Assembly: GCA_036936605.1 (NCBI GenBank)
Contig: JAUPFV010000003.1
Coordinates: 146,972,997-147,036,996 of the forward strand
Reading direction: 5' to 3'
DNA from: Limnanthes douglasii subsp. nivea
Taxonomy: Eukaryota > Streptophyta > Magnoliopsida > Brassicales > Limnanthaceae
DNA: 64,000 nucleotides
Shown here in pieces: positions 43,983 to 55,330 of the stretch. The translations under genes were made by a program, and so were the position numbers. The stretch's first letter is position 1. Every line of letters starts with the position of its first letter. The notes under the pieces are model-generated. The model was not told where the DNA came from, searched no databases, and saw only the letters and a list, made by a program, of their open reading frames with translations.

Positions 43983-46967
43983 ATGTTTACAGCAAGAACA
44001 GCACTGATCAAGGACGGCTGGCTTAACCTCTCGGAATTGGAGAAAGCTCAAAGAGTTGAGAAGGAAAAACGACTTGCTGCAGGGCTACCATCGTCGCGTA
44101 TTGAGAAACCAGCCTCTTCTGTCGCAGAATCTGATAGAGGTTCATCTTCTTCCAAAGGTACAAAACCTAAAAAACTCTTTCAATCAACGCTCTCCCCCAT
44201 AGTATCTGGCTCCTTAGTTCAGGAGTCGATCCCTGCTGTTGAATAGGGAGTTACTGTCACAAGTGTTAGGAAAAAATCTTCTTTCATTGCTATGGGGTCT
44301 GACTCTGACCATTCCCCGGATAAGTTAATCATGAAAAGGCCAAGTCGGTTGGTCAAAGGGCTTTCTTCTAAAAACACACCCTCGAAATCGGGGGCGAAAG
44401 ATAGTGAATCAGGGTCTGGGGCAACTATAAGGGCTCCCCGGGAGAGGCTGTCAGGACTAGAGGCCAGCAGCCCACTACCCCCCAAGGAATCTTCTGCCTC
44501 AGAAACTCAAATTGAGGTGAGAAGTCGAGTAAATACGGACAGCCAACGGTTCGGAGGATCAGCTATGCCAAGCCTCAATCCTCCCCGGACTACTTCTACA
44601 GAAGCTCCCCCAACAATTATGGAGGAGAGGATGGAGGATTCCACTGAGGAGGTTAGATTTGAGTCCGAGTCTTCCGGACAGGCTGATATTGCTACTGTTG
44701 TTGCCAAGAAGGGCAAAGAGGACTTATATCTGAGGCACCCGGACCTGCCGGAGAGCCTTGAAGGGAGAGTAGGGCCATGCTTTCATAAAGTCGAGCTCAA
44801 GTATCTTTCAGCTTTGCTAAGGACCAAGTATGCGTTCATCCATACTTCAGATCTGGGTCGATTGCGCACTAAGTGGGGGATTCCTGAGAATGTAAAGATA
44901 CGAATTCCCATCGATCCGGAGACCCCGATGGACTGCAAAAGGAATGAGATAGTCTTCTTCACAGAGCTATTCAATTGGGGACTCAGGTTCCCACTGGACC
45001 CGGAGATAGTGCGCTATTTTCACTTGGTCAAGCTCTGCCCGACACAGCTAAGCCCCAACGGTTGGTTCACCTTGATGTCATGTATTTTGGCGTCTAGGTT
45101 ATCTGGAATCCCTCTTCCTATGGAAGAGTTTGCAGCTGTGGCCAGCTTGTGTAAACATCATCAGTTCCCCTTCTATCATTTCAACATGGGGAATGACCTT
45201 AAAGCTGTTGATGATCTCCTGGAATTGGAGAGTAAATGGAGGAGCCAATTCTTGTTTGTCAGTAGCTCATGGGAAAATGGAAAGAAAATCAAGGCCGGGG
45301 AGAATCCAAGCCTTCTTCGGAGTAGATGGAGGAGCGATCGTAAGTTTTTACTTTAAGCTTATGTTCGAATCTCTCTTTTCTTTAAGTTTATGCTAATTAG
45401 TTTCTCTTTTGTTTTATCAGAGCTGCCAAAGGAGTTCGGGGACTACCTGAAGGCCGGACAGGTCACTTGTGGCAAAATCAACGCTTGGGCCGCAGAGAAC
45501 TGGGAGAACCGGTTCCATAAAGCCTTCACTCCTGGGAACTTAGCAAGGTCTCACCTGTGGAACACCACAGGTCGAAGAGACCTAAATTGGGAGGAGTTCT
45601 CCACCCAACCTGATGAAGACATCGTGCTGAGAAGGTCTCATGAACTGGATGGGACTCTCTTCCTGCCTGCCCGGGCCAAAGCCCCAAGTAAAATGAAGGG
45701 CAAGAAGAAGAAAGGCAAGAGGGTGGCAGGTGACAATGAGAAGGAGGCCCCAACAGACACAGAAGGACTGGCACAGGTTCAAATTGATGCAGCCCTTTTA
45801 CAAGTGGTGGAACAGGAGAGCGAGAAGCAGGAAGTGAACCTCCCTAAGCCCTCAAGGGCTTCTAAGAGGACTCGCAAGCAAACAAGTGAGAGTGCTGATA
45901 GGGAGGCCAAGAAGAAGAAGACTTCCCAAGGAGATGAGGTTGCTCTCCGGGACCCGGAGCCTTCTTTTCCTACTGACCCAACATTGGGTGAAGAGATCCC
46001 AAGGGACTTGCAAGAAGAGATCCCAAGGGAGTTCCATACAGATGAAGTTGAGGGGGGAGAGCTTAACTTAGATGAAATGGACATCACCGGTCTGGGTGGA
46101 CTTGGTGAATATTTTCTTGGGCTGCCCAGAGATGAGTTCGCAGGGCCCTATGTCCCTCCAAGCAGCTCCAACACAGTTAATTTCAACGGTAAGACTTTTA
46201 TGGTTTCCAGTGAGAGGGATGTTATAGCCCATTCTATCCTTAGCAACGTGCAACCAATACTTACTTTGGAAAGGCAAGTCCGAAGTCAGGCAGACACCAT
46301 CAAAGACCTCAAGTCGGAGAAGGAAAAACTGTCCGAGGACCTCCGGACTGCTGCCAATAAGGTTGATTTTCTCAAGGAGGCAAATGATCAGCTAAAGAAG
46401 AATCAAGATGAAAACAACACAAAAGTTGTTTCCTTGGAAGAGACCGTAAAAGATCTCCGGGCTAAGCTGTCCGGACTGGAGAAGGACCTGACAATCTCAA
46501 GGGGAGAAACTGCAGCAAAGGAGAAGCTCGTCACCAACTTGACCACTGACAAAATTGCTTTAGAGAATGCAGTGACTCAGGCTGCTGAAGAGAAAGCTGC
46601 TTTGGTGAGGGATCAAGAGGCCATGATTAAGGCCAGGATCAACGCCTATGTCAGGGAGATGATCCAAAGCGAGGAGCTAATGATCCAAAAGGTGAAGTCT
46701 GATATGGTCCTCCTGTTTCACGAGAAATTCCCGAAGAGGAGACTAGGGGAATTATGGCGCTATGTGGATGATGATGATCTCCCATACTGGACCATGGTTG
46801 ATGAGGGGTACTCCGGTGAGTCTTCGTCCGGTGATGAAGAGGAAACCGGAGAGAGCCCAGGTGAGGAAGAGATTGACCCCAAGGGTAAGAAGATAGTCGA
46901 AGAGAAAAGCGACATCAAGGGCAAGAAAGCAAATGAGGGTGAGCCATCTTCAAAGGCTCAACCTTAA
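43983..46967 (+). pseudogene. Tat-2 antisense extra gene, spliced (one nonsense codon)
   Basis: Exon 1 43983-45339, intron 45340-45420 (81 bp, GTAAGT...ATCAG), exon 2 45421-46967: 968 codons including the stop. The start ATG 43983 gives MFTARTALIKDGWLNLSELE as in Tat-1. An in-frame TAG at 44244-44246 (codon 88) is the only break. If read through or bypassed, or started at the Met at 44292, the rest is open. Regions: Ser/Pro-rich ~90-230, globular domain ~240-450 (WGIPENVKIRIPIDPE, LFNWGLRFPLDPEIVRYFHL, LCPTQLSPNGW), basic linker with KMKGKKKKGKR, possible nuclear signal, coiled coil ~750-880, acidic tail. It resembles the plant 'putative gypsy type transposon' family. Biochemical role unknown. 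Confidence 0.88.
45340..45420 (+). other. Intron of Tat-2 antisense gene
   Basis: 81 bp, donor GTAAGT, T-rich 3' part, acceptor TTTATCAG. Phase 1, same position as in Tat-1. The exon junction gives RSDQLPKEFGDYL in both. Confidence 0.87.
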
Positions 46968-47420
46968 CTTATAATTTATTTTGTTTATCTTTTATTCGAA
47001 CTAAAGTCCTTGGAAGGCCAAGGCACTCTTTTTGTGATGTTGTCCGTATTATTCGGACAGATTTTTGTACTGTGCCCAAACTTGCTCAAAAAGTCCTTGG
47101 AAGGCCAAGGCAGTTTTAAATTGTTGAATGAATATCTTATTTTGCTCAACCATCCTCTTCTTTCATTGTTTGTTTAAATAGCTAGAGTTTAAGTAGTTTT
47201 ATTGTATTGTGAGAGTATTAAGACTCTCCGGCTAGAATTTAAATAGCCCTTAGATCTTTTAACCCTGGTAGTATGATAAGAGACAAAATTTTGAAAATAC
47301 TTAGAGAATTTTGAAGAAGGCACCAAGTTTTATTGAAAGCTCTCCGTACCACCGAAGAGGGAAAGGTATGCCCCCAAATATTTACATGGATGTTTAAACA
47401 AGTAAATATTTACACAAGTG
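46968..47420. other. Tat-2 convergent spacer
   Basis: 453 bp between the stop of the antisense gene and the stop of the Gag-integrase gene. It contains two copies of AAGTCCTTGGAAGGCCAAGG (near 47005 and 47090), an imperfect palindrome also found in the Tat-1 spacer. Confidence 0.7.
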
Positions 47421-49985
47421 TTATTCTAAGTACATTCGAAGGTGTTCAATATTCCAAGGGTGAGTTAAAACCCTGCCATCTTTGTCTTCCAACCAGTATG
47501 TCCCAGGCTTGATTCTTTCAACCACAGTATACGGACCCTCCCAAGTTGGGGCCAGTTTTCCGAAGAGCTTTTCCTTAGTATGCAAGAAAACTTTCCTTAA
47601 TACTTTATCTCCTGGTTGAAAATCTCTTCTTTTAACTTTAGAAGCAAACCTGCTTCTCATCAAGCCCTGATAGTGTGCCATTCTAAGATGAGCTTTCACC
47701 CGTCTTTCTTCGATCAAATCAAGCTGATTTCTAATTACCATCTCATTAGCATGTCCGGAGAAGTTATGAACACGAAAGGAGGGGAGTGTCTTCTCTATGG
47801 GAGCTACTGCATCCATTCCATAGACCAAGGAAAAAGGGGATTCTTGTGTTTCAGCCCCAGGTGTTGTCCGGTAGGCCCACAAGACTTCTTGTAGATAACT
47901 AGGCCATTTTCCAGCAGCCCCTTCCAAATTTTTCTTTAAACCGGACAGTATTGTTCTATTAGCCACTTCAACTTGCCCATTGGCTTGTGGGTGGAAAGGT
48001 GAAGAAAAGCAGTGCTGAATACCTCTTGAGGTACAGAAGCTTTCCATCTCTCTATTGTCAAACTGTGGCCCATTGTCTGTTGTTATTTTCTGGGGGACAC
48101 CAAATCTGCAACATATGTTGGATAGAATGAATTTTATGACAGCTTTTGAGGTTGTCCCTGCCAAGGGGGCTGCTTCTATCCACTTCGAGAAGTAGTCAAT
48201 GGCTACAATTATGGTTTTACGCCCTCTGGACGCCACAGGGAGAGGCCCAACTAAGTCCAATCCCCATCGAGCAAAAGGGATGGGCTCAGAAATTGATTCC
48301 AAAGGAATGGCTGGTACATGAATTTCATTGTTGTACCTCTGGCATGGGTCACACCTTCTTACCAGCTCCTTAGCATCTTTCATAATTGATGGCCAATAGT
48401 ATCCGGAGAGTAGCATTTTTCTTGTTAAAGCTCTAAATCCACAATGGGCTGATCCCTCACCATCATGCAATTCGGAGAGAACTGTCTGTGATTCATGATC
48501 CCCTAAACAACGTAGGAGAGGTTTGCTATAGGATTTTTTGTACAACACTTCTCTTAACATCAGGAAACCACGAGCCATGTGTTTCAACGTTCTGGCTTGT
48601 GATTTATCCAAGGGCACGATGCCATCGGACCGGTAGTGTACCTCATCTTTTGTTTTATCGAAAATGGTTGCCACACTTTCTTTGAGTTCCGCAAACCACT
48701 CCGGTTGGACCCATGGTCCTCTTTTGTTTCTAGACTGTTGACTTTGAGCAGGAGCAGCTGGTTGAGACTGAGCTTTTCCCCTACCATGCCCCTGTCCGGT
48801 TTCTCTAGCTTTATTCCCGGATTGGTTTTGATTTGGAGTTGGTGCCACCGGGGTGGATCTCACCTGTCTGTGCACCCTGGTCTTTTTTGTTTCATCAACA
48901 TTTATTTGCTTGCCAACTTGGTTTAGCAATCCTCCCCAGGTCATGGCTTTCTTCCTGGTCACCGAATCAGCCAGGTTGCCTGGGTTCAAACCTTGTCTTA
49001 GGGATGCTATTGCCACCTGTTCGAAGCAATCAGCCAACCCATTTTTTGTGTTCACAAAACGACTTATGTACTCCTTTAACAACTCATTTGGCTCTTGGGC
49101 ACAATGGATTATGGTATCTCCATTACCCTTCAGCTCCTTACTCCCCACAAACTGCCTTCGAAAGGCCACCCAAAAAGTATCAAAGTCTCTGATACAACCC
49201 TGAGGCAGGCTGTTGTACCACTTCAGAGCACTCCCCGTGAAGGATTGGGAGAATGCCCTACAGAGTAGTTTATCATCATCATCAAAGTTTATCATGAAGT
49301 TCTTGAATTGCTCCAGATGATTTTCCGGATCAGTACTGCCATCGTACTTCTCCATCTTGGTGCTGTCAAACCTCTTGGGGAGGTTCCCGGATAGAATTTT
49401 AGAAGACAATGGAGATTGCCTCCAATTCCTTCCACGACTGAACACAGTATCCTCATTAGGAGTTGCAAAGATACCTGGCTCATCATGGAAGGCAAAAGGA
49501 TCCATCAGCATCCGATCTACATGCCTCCGGTTGTGAGATGATCCTTTTCCAATATGCCTTTTCATTCTTCCATGGTGATCTCTTTTTCTGGAATATTTCT
49601 TAACTTGCTTTTGTTTCTTCTTGGTTCGACCCTCATCACTGCTGGAGGACAAGGATTTTTCATTTCCCTCACTGTCCGAAGAGCTGTCCGAAGACTCTGA
49701 ACTCGATTCAGAACTCTCCACAGGCTTGGACCGGTGAGACTTTTTAGAGCTGGCATGTGTCTTCTTTGTGCTCACATGAGTTTTCGAAGCCTCAGGCTCT
49801 CGAGGGTTGTCAGTGTGATGAGCAGCGGACCCTTTGGATTTCTCTTTCATGCCCATCTTGGCCTTTTCAGCCCTCAGAGCTTCTATCTCAAGCTTTAACC
49901 TGTCGCGCTCTTGGACAGTATACTCATCATTCTCCTCCACCACTTCGAGCAAGGCTGGTGGAAGCTCTGGATTATCCGGATTCAT
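47421..49985 (-). CDS. Tat-2 Gag-integrase fusion protein (854 residues)
   Basis: Start taken at ATG 49985 (MNPDNPELPP), as in Tat-1. Upstream in-frame sequence runs into the LTR. Residues 1-451 are Gag: charged N-terminus, Ser/Lys-rich region (SESSSESSDSSSDSEGNE), Gag core (ALKWYNSLPQGCIRDFDTF), Gln/Pro-rich tail. At residue ~452 it passes straight into integrase: intact zinc finger (RRCDPCQRYNNE), core with AIDYFSKW, TTDNGPQFD and HPQANGQVEVANR, and the C-terminal WEGPYTVVERIKPGTYWLED, ending IEHLRMYLE. There is no chromodomain. No stop or frameshift in 2565 bases. Protease, RT and both RNase H domains are absent, so this element would need enzymes from a relative. Confidence 0.9.
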   Translation of the reverse strand: MNPDNPELPPALLEVVEENDEYTVQERDRLKLEIEALRAEKAKMGMKEKSKGSAAHHTDNPREPEASKTHVSTKKTHASSKKSHRSKPVESSESSSESSDSSSDSEGNEKSLSSSSDEGRTKKKQKQVKKYSRKRDHHGRMKRHIGKGSSHNRRHVDRMLMDPFAFHDEPGIFATPNEDTVFSRGRNWRQSPLSSKILSGNLPKRFDSTKMEKYDGSTDPENHLEQFKNFMINFDDDDKLLCRAFSQSFTGSALKWYNSLPQGCIRDFDTFWVAFRRQFVGSKELKGNGDTIIHCAQEPNELLKEYISRFVNTKNGLADCFEQVAIASLRQGLNPGNLADSVTRKKAMTWGGLLNQVGKQINVDETKKTRVHRQVRSTPVAPTPNQNQSGNKARETGQGHGRGKAQSQPAAPAQSQQSRNKRGPWVQPEWFAELKESVATIFDKTKDEVHYRSDGIVPLDKSQARTLKHMARGFLMLREVLYKKSYSKPLLRCLGDHESQTVLSELHDGEGSAHCGFRALTRKMLLSGYYWPSIMKDAKELVRRCDPCQRYNNEIHVPAIPLESISEPIPFARWGLDLVGPLPVASRGRKTIIVAIDYFSKWIEAAPLAGTTSKAVIKFILSNICCRFGVPQKITTDNGPQFDNREMESFCTSRGIQHCFSSPFHPQANGQVEVANRTILSGLKKNLEGAAGKWPSYLQEVLWAYRTTPGAETQESPFSLVYGMDAVAPIEKTLPSFRVHNFSGHANEMVIRNQLDLIEERRVKAHLRMAHYQGLMRSRFASKVKRRDFQPGDKVLRKVFLHTKEKLFGKLAPTWEGPYTVVERIKPGTYWLEDKDGRVLTHPWNIEHLRMYLE

Positions 49986-50039
49986 TCGGATAGAAATTCT
50001 TTGCTTGGTTTCGAATACTTGATTCAGGCACCGTCGCCT

Positions 50040-50056
50040 CCCATTGTGGTCGCCAA
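50040..50056 (-). other. Tat-2 primer-binding site (candidate)
   Basis: Minus strand TGGCGACCACAATGGGA, directly after the 5' LTR, one base different from Tat-1. Confidence 0.75.
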
Positions 50057-50058
50057 TT

Positions 50059-50537
50059 TGGTGTGGATAAAAATGGCCTGGGGGTAGGCAAGTAATTTCA
50101 AGTGGAGTTTTAAGGCGGTGTAAGGGTGTTTCGAGGTGTTTCAAGTGGTGTGAGGGTGTTTCGAGGTGTTTCAAGGTGGAGAGAGAATTAAGCAGCTTGG
50201 CAGCAGTTAATTTTTGTTACCCATAGTTAATGCTGGTGGTTGGGTATTTATAGTATGATACTTGGGCCCTTATGGGCTTTCGGGTCATGTTTAATGGACC
50301 CGGGTCATGTTTAAAGACCCATGAGTTTTAAGCAGATGGGCAGGTAGCTTAGTCAGAAAGTGTTTAGGTTTTTTAGTACTTTAGTCATAGTTCGAACAGC
50401 CTTAAGCTCACAGTGTTCGAAGTCATCTATCCGGTTCAAAAGTCATGTCCGATTTAAGTTCTTAGTGTCTGTCCGGTTTACGAAGAGATTTACATTGGTC
50501 TGCCCTTCCGGGGAGCATTCCGAATTCGGACTCATCA
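50059..50537 (-). repeat. Tat-2 5' LTR
   Basis: 479 bp, about eight substitutions and two single-base indels from the 3' LTR. TATAAATA at 50252-50245. It contains the same tandem duplication. Confidence 0.95.
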
Positions 50538-50542
50538 AAAAT
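50538..50542. other. Tat-2 right target-site duplication (AAAAT)
   Basis: Matches 43061-43065. Confidence 0.93.
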
Positions 50543-52040
50543 CAAATTGTATTTTTTGCTAGAAGAGAATTCAAGGGCTTTCTATTTTACATTATATAAC
50601 ATTGTAACATAATTACTGTATATGTTTCATGGGATAATTCTATGAATCCACGGGAGAAACCCGATGAATCTCAATTCATAATATAAAAAATTTGCATCAC
50701 CAAGATCTTTCAAAATCAAATTTATCAAACATAAATAACTTTGTTGTATGTAACAATTCTTATCGTTTGTGGCCAGTTTCATGTCATACACATACAATAG
50801 TAAAAATATAAACTTATTCTCACTAAAATTTTGATACACATAGTCCTGAACAAAGTTCATCTCAAAATGAAAAGAGATTATTAACTCAATGAACTTATGG
50901 TATCACTGTCGAGACATTGTTTGAGCCCATAAATGGAATTCTTAAGTTTTCATTCCATTAACTTTGAATCACCAATTTATATGTCGTTTTCTCAATATTA
51001 TCTTTTAGAAAAATAATCTAACTTCTATTTGATGAAGCCTTATGTCAAAGTGTGCAACTAGTATCATGATTGTTCTAAAAAGGCCCTTTATGAAACTAGA
51101 GAGAAGATCTCTTTAAATTCAATCCCATCAGACTGAGAATAACCTATTGTAAAAATTCATACTTTTTCTCTTCATATTACCCTTGGAATTCATTTGGAGT
51201 TGTAAATTCACTTACAACCAATCAATTTATTTTCTTCATGTTATAGGACAAGCTTCAGTTCCGCATTATCTTGTATTTAGTTATAATCTTTATTAATCAA
51301 GTTGATCCATAATTGAAAATCATAACTCTTTATGAATTCAAGGAAATATAACAAGTCATTTACCGTTATACAACATGAATCTTCATGTTCTCGAAGATAC
51401 ACTATATGATCTAATTATATAATGTTCTTCTTATATTTAGTGGAAATTCTTAAGGGTGTTATTTCTCAGTTTGTATGTCTTGAGGAGGTAAGCTTTTATC
51501 TTATTGAACAATTTTATTTTGTTTCCTACATGGAAGAAAATATCATCTTACGTATTTTCATGTTTCGAAGAGACGGAAATGATTGGCATTGAAACTAAAT
51601 TATATGATACATGAATATTAATTCACATATATGGATCATTTTGGTCATATGTTGGCTTCATAACCTACTTATCTTTGTAAGAACCTTCAGGAATCTCTAT
51701 GGATTCTTCCTCAAAATGAAGATTTGTTCATAACTCTCCCCCCAACTCAACATTCTCAGAAAACCTTGATGTTCATGACTTAAACATACTTATAATGGAA
51801 GAATCATAAAACTTAAAGCCCTTTAAAGTTTTGAATATCCAATAAAATAAAAACTAACCTTCTTAGTGTATTTTTTTGGCCTATAAGGCTTTACTTCAGA
51901 TGGACATACCAAACACGCATATGATTTACATTAGGCTTGCGCCTAGTCCAAAGTTCATTTTGGTTCGTAATAGTTACTTTTGTGGGATCTATATTGAGAA
52001 TGTATGCATCATACTTGATGGAATCTCTCTAAGATAATAG
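50543..52040 (-). pseudogene. Copia-5 RT and integrase relic
   Basis: Minus-strand Copia sequence: RT palm 50860-50627 (NFVQDYVYQNFSENKFIFLL, YVYDMKLATND), with KNSIYGLKQCLDS just upstream (near 50950). Further upstream come fragments of the RT start (~51130-51000, GIEFKEIFSLVS) and integrase tail (near 51900-51860, KPYRPKKYTKKV). Every domain is interrupted by stops. Tat-2 inserted next to it. Confidence 0.72.
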
Positions 52041-52049
52041 TGATAGAGT

Positions 52050-52270
52050 TCTATTAGGGTGACGACCAAAGTCTCACATCCCACATCAGTTAAACATGGG
52101 AAGGATCAGTATTATATAAGTAAGAACATATCTTAACTAAAATGAGGCCTTTTGGTCGTGGACTAAATGCAAAGCCGTGAGGGCCTTCAGGTGCCAAAGC
52201 GGATAATAGCATACTAGTGTTGAGATCGTGTTGTTCTTACTTATATACAGAAGCGGAATATGCGGACCTC
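52050..52270 (+). repeat. Dispersed repeat with snRNA-promoter-like boxes, copy 1
   Basis: Begins ATTAGGGTGACGACCAAAGT, then GTCTCACATCCCACATCAGT, a TATATAAG stretch near 52116, then GCAAAGCCGTGAGGGCC and GAAGCGGAATATGCGGAC. The box GTCTCACATC...CACATC resembles the upstream sequence element (RTCCCACATCG) of plant snRNA genes, with a TATA motif downstream. No snRNA is recognised after it. Confidence 0.65.
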
Positions 52271-52527
52271 TTGGAGGTCGAACATGATGAACCAGTAGTC
52301 ATGCTCAAGGTGATCTGCTCTAGAGATCCTAGTTCGGAGTGTCTATGGCTCATCAAGCAGTGTGGTTTAATTGGAGTGGCACTAAAGAACATGACATAGT
52401 GGTCTAATAGGAGGTAAGCAGTAACATCCGTAGTGCCTCTATGGTCAGGTAATCTTCCAACCTGATTAGAGTGAGCAGATGAAATTCAATTGAGAGGAGG
52501 CTAAGGTGGTACTTTGTTCGAGAGGAG

Positions 52528-52750
52528 GATTTGTTAGTTTGGCAACCAAAGTCCCACATCCCACATCGGTTAAAAATGGGAAGGATCAGTAGTATACAAG
52601 TAAGAACATATCTCAAATAGTATGAGGTCTTTTGGTAGTGGACCAAATGCAAAGCCGTGAGGGCTTTCGGGGTGCCAAAGCAGACAATATCCTATTATTA
52701 AGATCGTGTTGTCTGTACTTATATACGGAGGCGGAATATGCAGACCGGGC
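52528..52750 (+). repeat. Dispersed repeat with snRNA-promoter-like boxes, copy 2
   Basis: Direct repeat of 52050-52270 (GTCCCACATCCCACATCGGT, GCAAAGCCGTGAGGG, GCGGAATATGCAGAC), separated by ~260 bp. The two could be the terminal repeats of a small element, but I find no primer-binding site or target duplication. Confidence 0.65.
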
Positions 52751-55129
52751 CCCTATATTCACAACACCCATATTCCCAACAAGTTCAATTACGAACCATA
52801 TTTCTCACCATATCCTTAAGCATACGATTTTGTCTACAATATAATCTTTTTATTTTAGGAAAACCCAACGTTGTATTATTGATGAACTATATCGCACTTC
52901 TCTAGGTACTTTAAAAATTATCTATGATATTTTTCACCGAGACTATCATATCTTCCAATAGTATTCACCACCATGGCCAGATTTGATGTATTTAATGCTC
53001 TTACCAAGCTATTTAACTTTGGTCTTAAAATATATGAACTTATCTTAAATATTTTTATATCTCATGAATAAGGTATAAATACTTATACCGAGAGAAGCCG
53101 TTCATAATTTTTATGAAACACTAGTGCATGTTTTATGATGTCTTTGGGAATGGTCCACAATGTTTGTTATGTATAAAATCTAAGACTTCACTCGCTCTGT
53201 ATGCATCTAAACTTTTAATTGTTGTTTATTTTCCCTTGACAGATTTGATTCGAGAATCATATACTGAATAATTAAGAGAAACGAATGAAATTTTAAACAA
53301 TAAATATATCCATTTTGTTCTTATATATAAGACTTAAGTGCTTCAAAGATTTCCCAAAATTATTTTAGTTTTATAATTTAGTTTATTGGACACATGTATG
53401 TTCATCACTTCTTTGTAATACTTAATAGTATATAATATATACAAATTATTATTCAATGTTAAATATCCAGTTTATATCATATTATCATATGAAGAAAGAG
53501 TTATTTGATTATTCAAAAAATTACTTGAAAATCCAAAGATGTCTATCACTAAAAAGCGACAAGTAAAAATCACAAAAGATATAAAGTAAGCTTGAACTGT
53601 ATGTACTTGGTAGATGAATCTTTCACCATCATTGAGGTATCATCTCCTTATCGTACCTTACACAGAAATACCAACATGGGTGATCGCAACCATATCAAAC
53701 AACCACGTACTTCCTGAAACTTATACTAAATTGTTTATGAATAAACCATAGTTTTGAGATTATCGTTACCTTTCGTATAAGGATGGTACTTTTCACATTA
53801 AATTTTAAGATGTAATATCCTCTTGTATAAAAATTATTAACCTGTAACATTGATTTTTTTAGATTTTTTTTCTTATGAATCAGAAGCCTTATCAAATGTT
53901 TTGTCGCACTTTCTATTATTTACTTTTTCTTTTTGAGAAATCACCATATCCACCTACTAAAACTTTCTCCAAAAGGTCAATCTTAAGTTTTTTAACTTTA
54001 AGGCGATAATTAACATCCCAAGAATATGTTATTTTATTTTTATTTTACTATAAACCTTCGTAATGGAGAGTTGTGCCAACATCATCTTAATCTTTACCTT
54101 ATTACACGTGGTGAAATTTTTCTCAACTTCTTTGAAAGACTCAATTGCATGAGTAATTTTAGTCAAAACAGTCTCATAGAAGACCAAAGGTAATCATTGT
54201 TTCATGATTTCCAAGAACAAAATATTTAACTTTTGTCATGCCTCAAATTATTTATTCTCCTCAGGGTAACTATATTTAGTGAAGGGTGTTGGTTTCTTAT
54301 TATTTAATATCAGAGCCAGTTCATGGTGATTCAAATGCAATTTCATGTACTTTTTTAATTGGAAAAAACTAACTCATCTAAAGTGAGAGGTCTATTGTCT
54401 AATGATTTAAAGGTATTTGTATTCATTACAACATCATATAACAAATATCGCATAAGTTACTTATTTATTGACATACAAACATAGAAACAATGTTTAAATA
54501 CAGATACAACATGTGAAGTATACATTACGTTGCTAATAAGATAATTTTGGTATATGTATACTAACATGCACTTATATGAAATTGAGAAAATTCATTATTG
54601 ATCCAACTTTAATCGACTTGAATTGAGAGAACCCTCATTTGCGATGATTTTTCTATTTGCACTAAACTCAACAATCAATTGAAATTTGAAAGTTTATTAT
54701 TCACTATTAATTAAGCAAAACATAACCTTTTTTAGGTTGGTAATGCTTACAACAATATTAATCATGAACCCGTTGAGATGCACATATTGTGCCAAGTTAT
54801 TGTGAGGAAGTTTTATTACAACAGTCACGATGACAGGTCAATGTCAAGTTTATGTTGTTGTAATTCTTCGTTTACAGTGGAAACTTGATCTTAAATTGAG
54901 TAAAAAAGGTAAAATTTATATGAATTCAATCTTAATCGATAAACACATAATTATAACATACTTTATCCATAAGAAATTAAAGAATCCTAAAATTTCAAGC
55001 CATATATCCACGCATTCACCAACTCAAATATGGATCATTTATTAAAACTAAAATCAAATTATTTTTATTTGATTCAAGTACAAAATCTATCGTTAAATTT
55101 CAAATTGGAATTCTTTGATACCAATTTAT
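52751..55129. other. AT-rich DNA, possible old Copia remnants
   Basis: No intact gene. TATCAGAGCCAGTT at ~54307-54320 resembles a Copia primer-binding site on the plus strand. Minus-strand sequence around 54200-53850 has weak Gag-like composition. I cannot support a firm element call. Confidence 0.4.
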
Positions 55130-55330
55130 TAGAGTAAACTCGATCCCCTACTTGATTCTTTATCTCACATCACTTAGATTAAAAATAATATATAATATAT
55201 AGACTATGAAAATATCTCAACTAGTGTGAGGCCTTTTAAAATTTTACCAAAAACAAAGGCATGTGGTCGATGTGTTTAATTTCTAGTGATATTTATATCG
55301 TTGTATCTAGGTGATGCCTAATTGATATTG
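55130..55330 (+). repeat. Diverged third copy of the dispersed repeat
   Basis: ATATCTCAACTAGTGTGAGG followed by CCTTTTAAAATTTTACCAAA corresponds to ATATCTCAAATAGTATGAGG at 52609. A TCTCACATCACTTAG box precedes it near 55164. Strongly decayed. Confidence 0.5.

Larger units (their letters stand above)
43066..50537 (-). mobile_element. Tat-2: Tat-lineage element lacking protease-RT-RNase H
   Basis: 7.5-kb element of the Tat-1 family in opposite orientation. Both LTRs are 479 bp (43066-43544, 50059-50537), about 98 percent alike by eye, and the target duplication AAAAT is perfect (43061-43065, 50538-50542). On its coding (minus) strand: primer-binding site, one continuous Gag-integrase frame, spacer. 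The spliced antisense gene lies on the plus strand. Equivalent to Tat-1 minus 5734-8799. It appears younger or better preserved than Tat-1. Inserted into Copia DNA. Confidence 0.95.

Noticed and set aside
48146..49203. Several plus-strand frames inside Tat-2
   Set aside because: Shadows of the Gag-integrase frame. They share no similarity with the real antisense gene, which lies further left.
49986..50174. Extending the Tat-2 Gag start upstream to 50174
   Set aside because: The extension enters the 5' LTR and the primer-binding site; the ATG at 49985 is conserved with Tat-1.
52050..52750. Calling the pair a Cassandra-type TRIM or an snRNA gene
   Set aside because: No 5S-like sequence, no primer-binding site, no target duplication and no recognisable snRNA body could be found.
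54307..54320. Full Copia element starting at a primer-binding-like site
   Set aside because: No LTR upstream and no coding homology downstream can be read, so only a weak note was kept.
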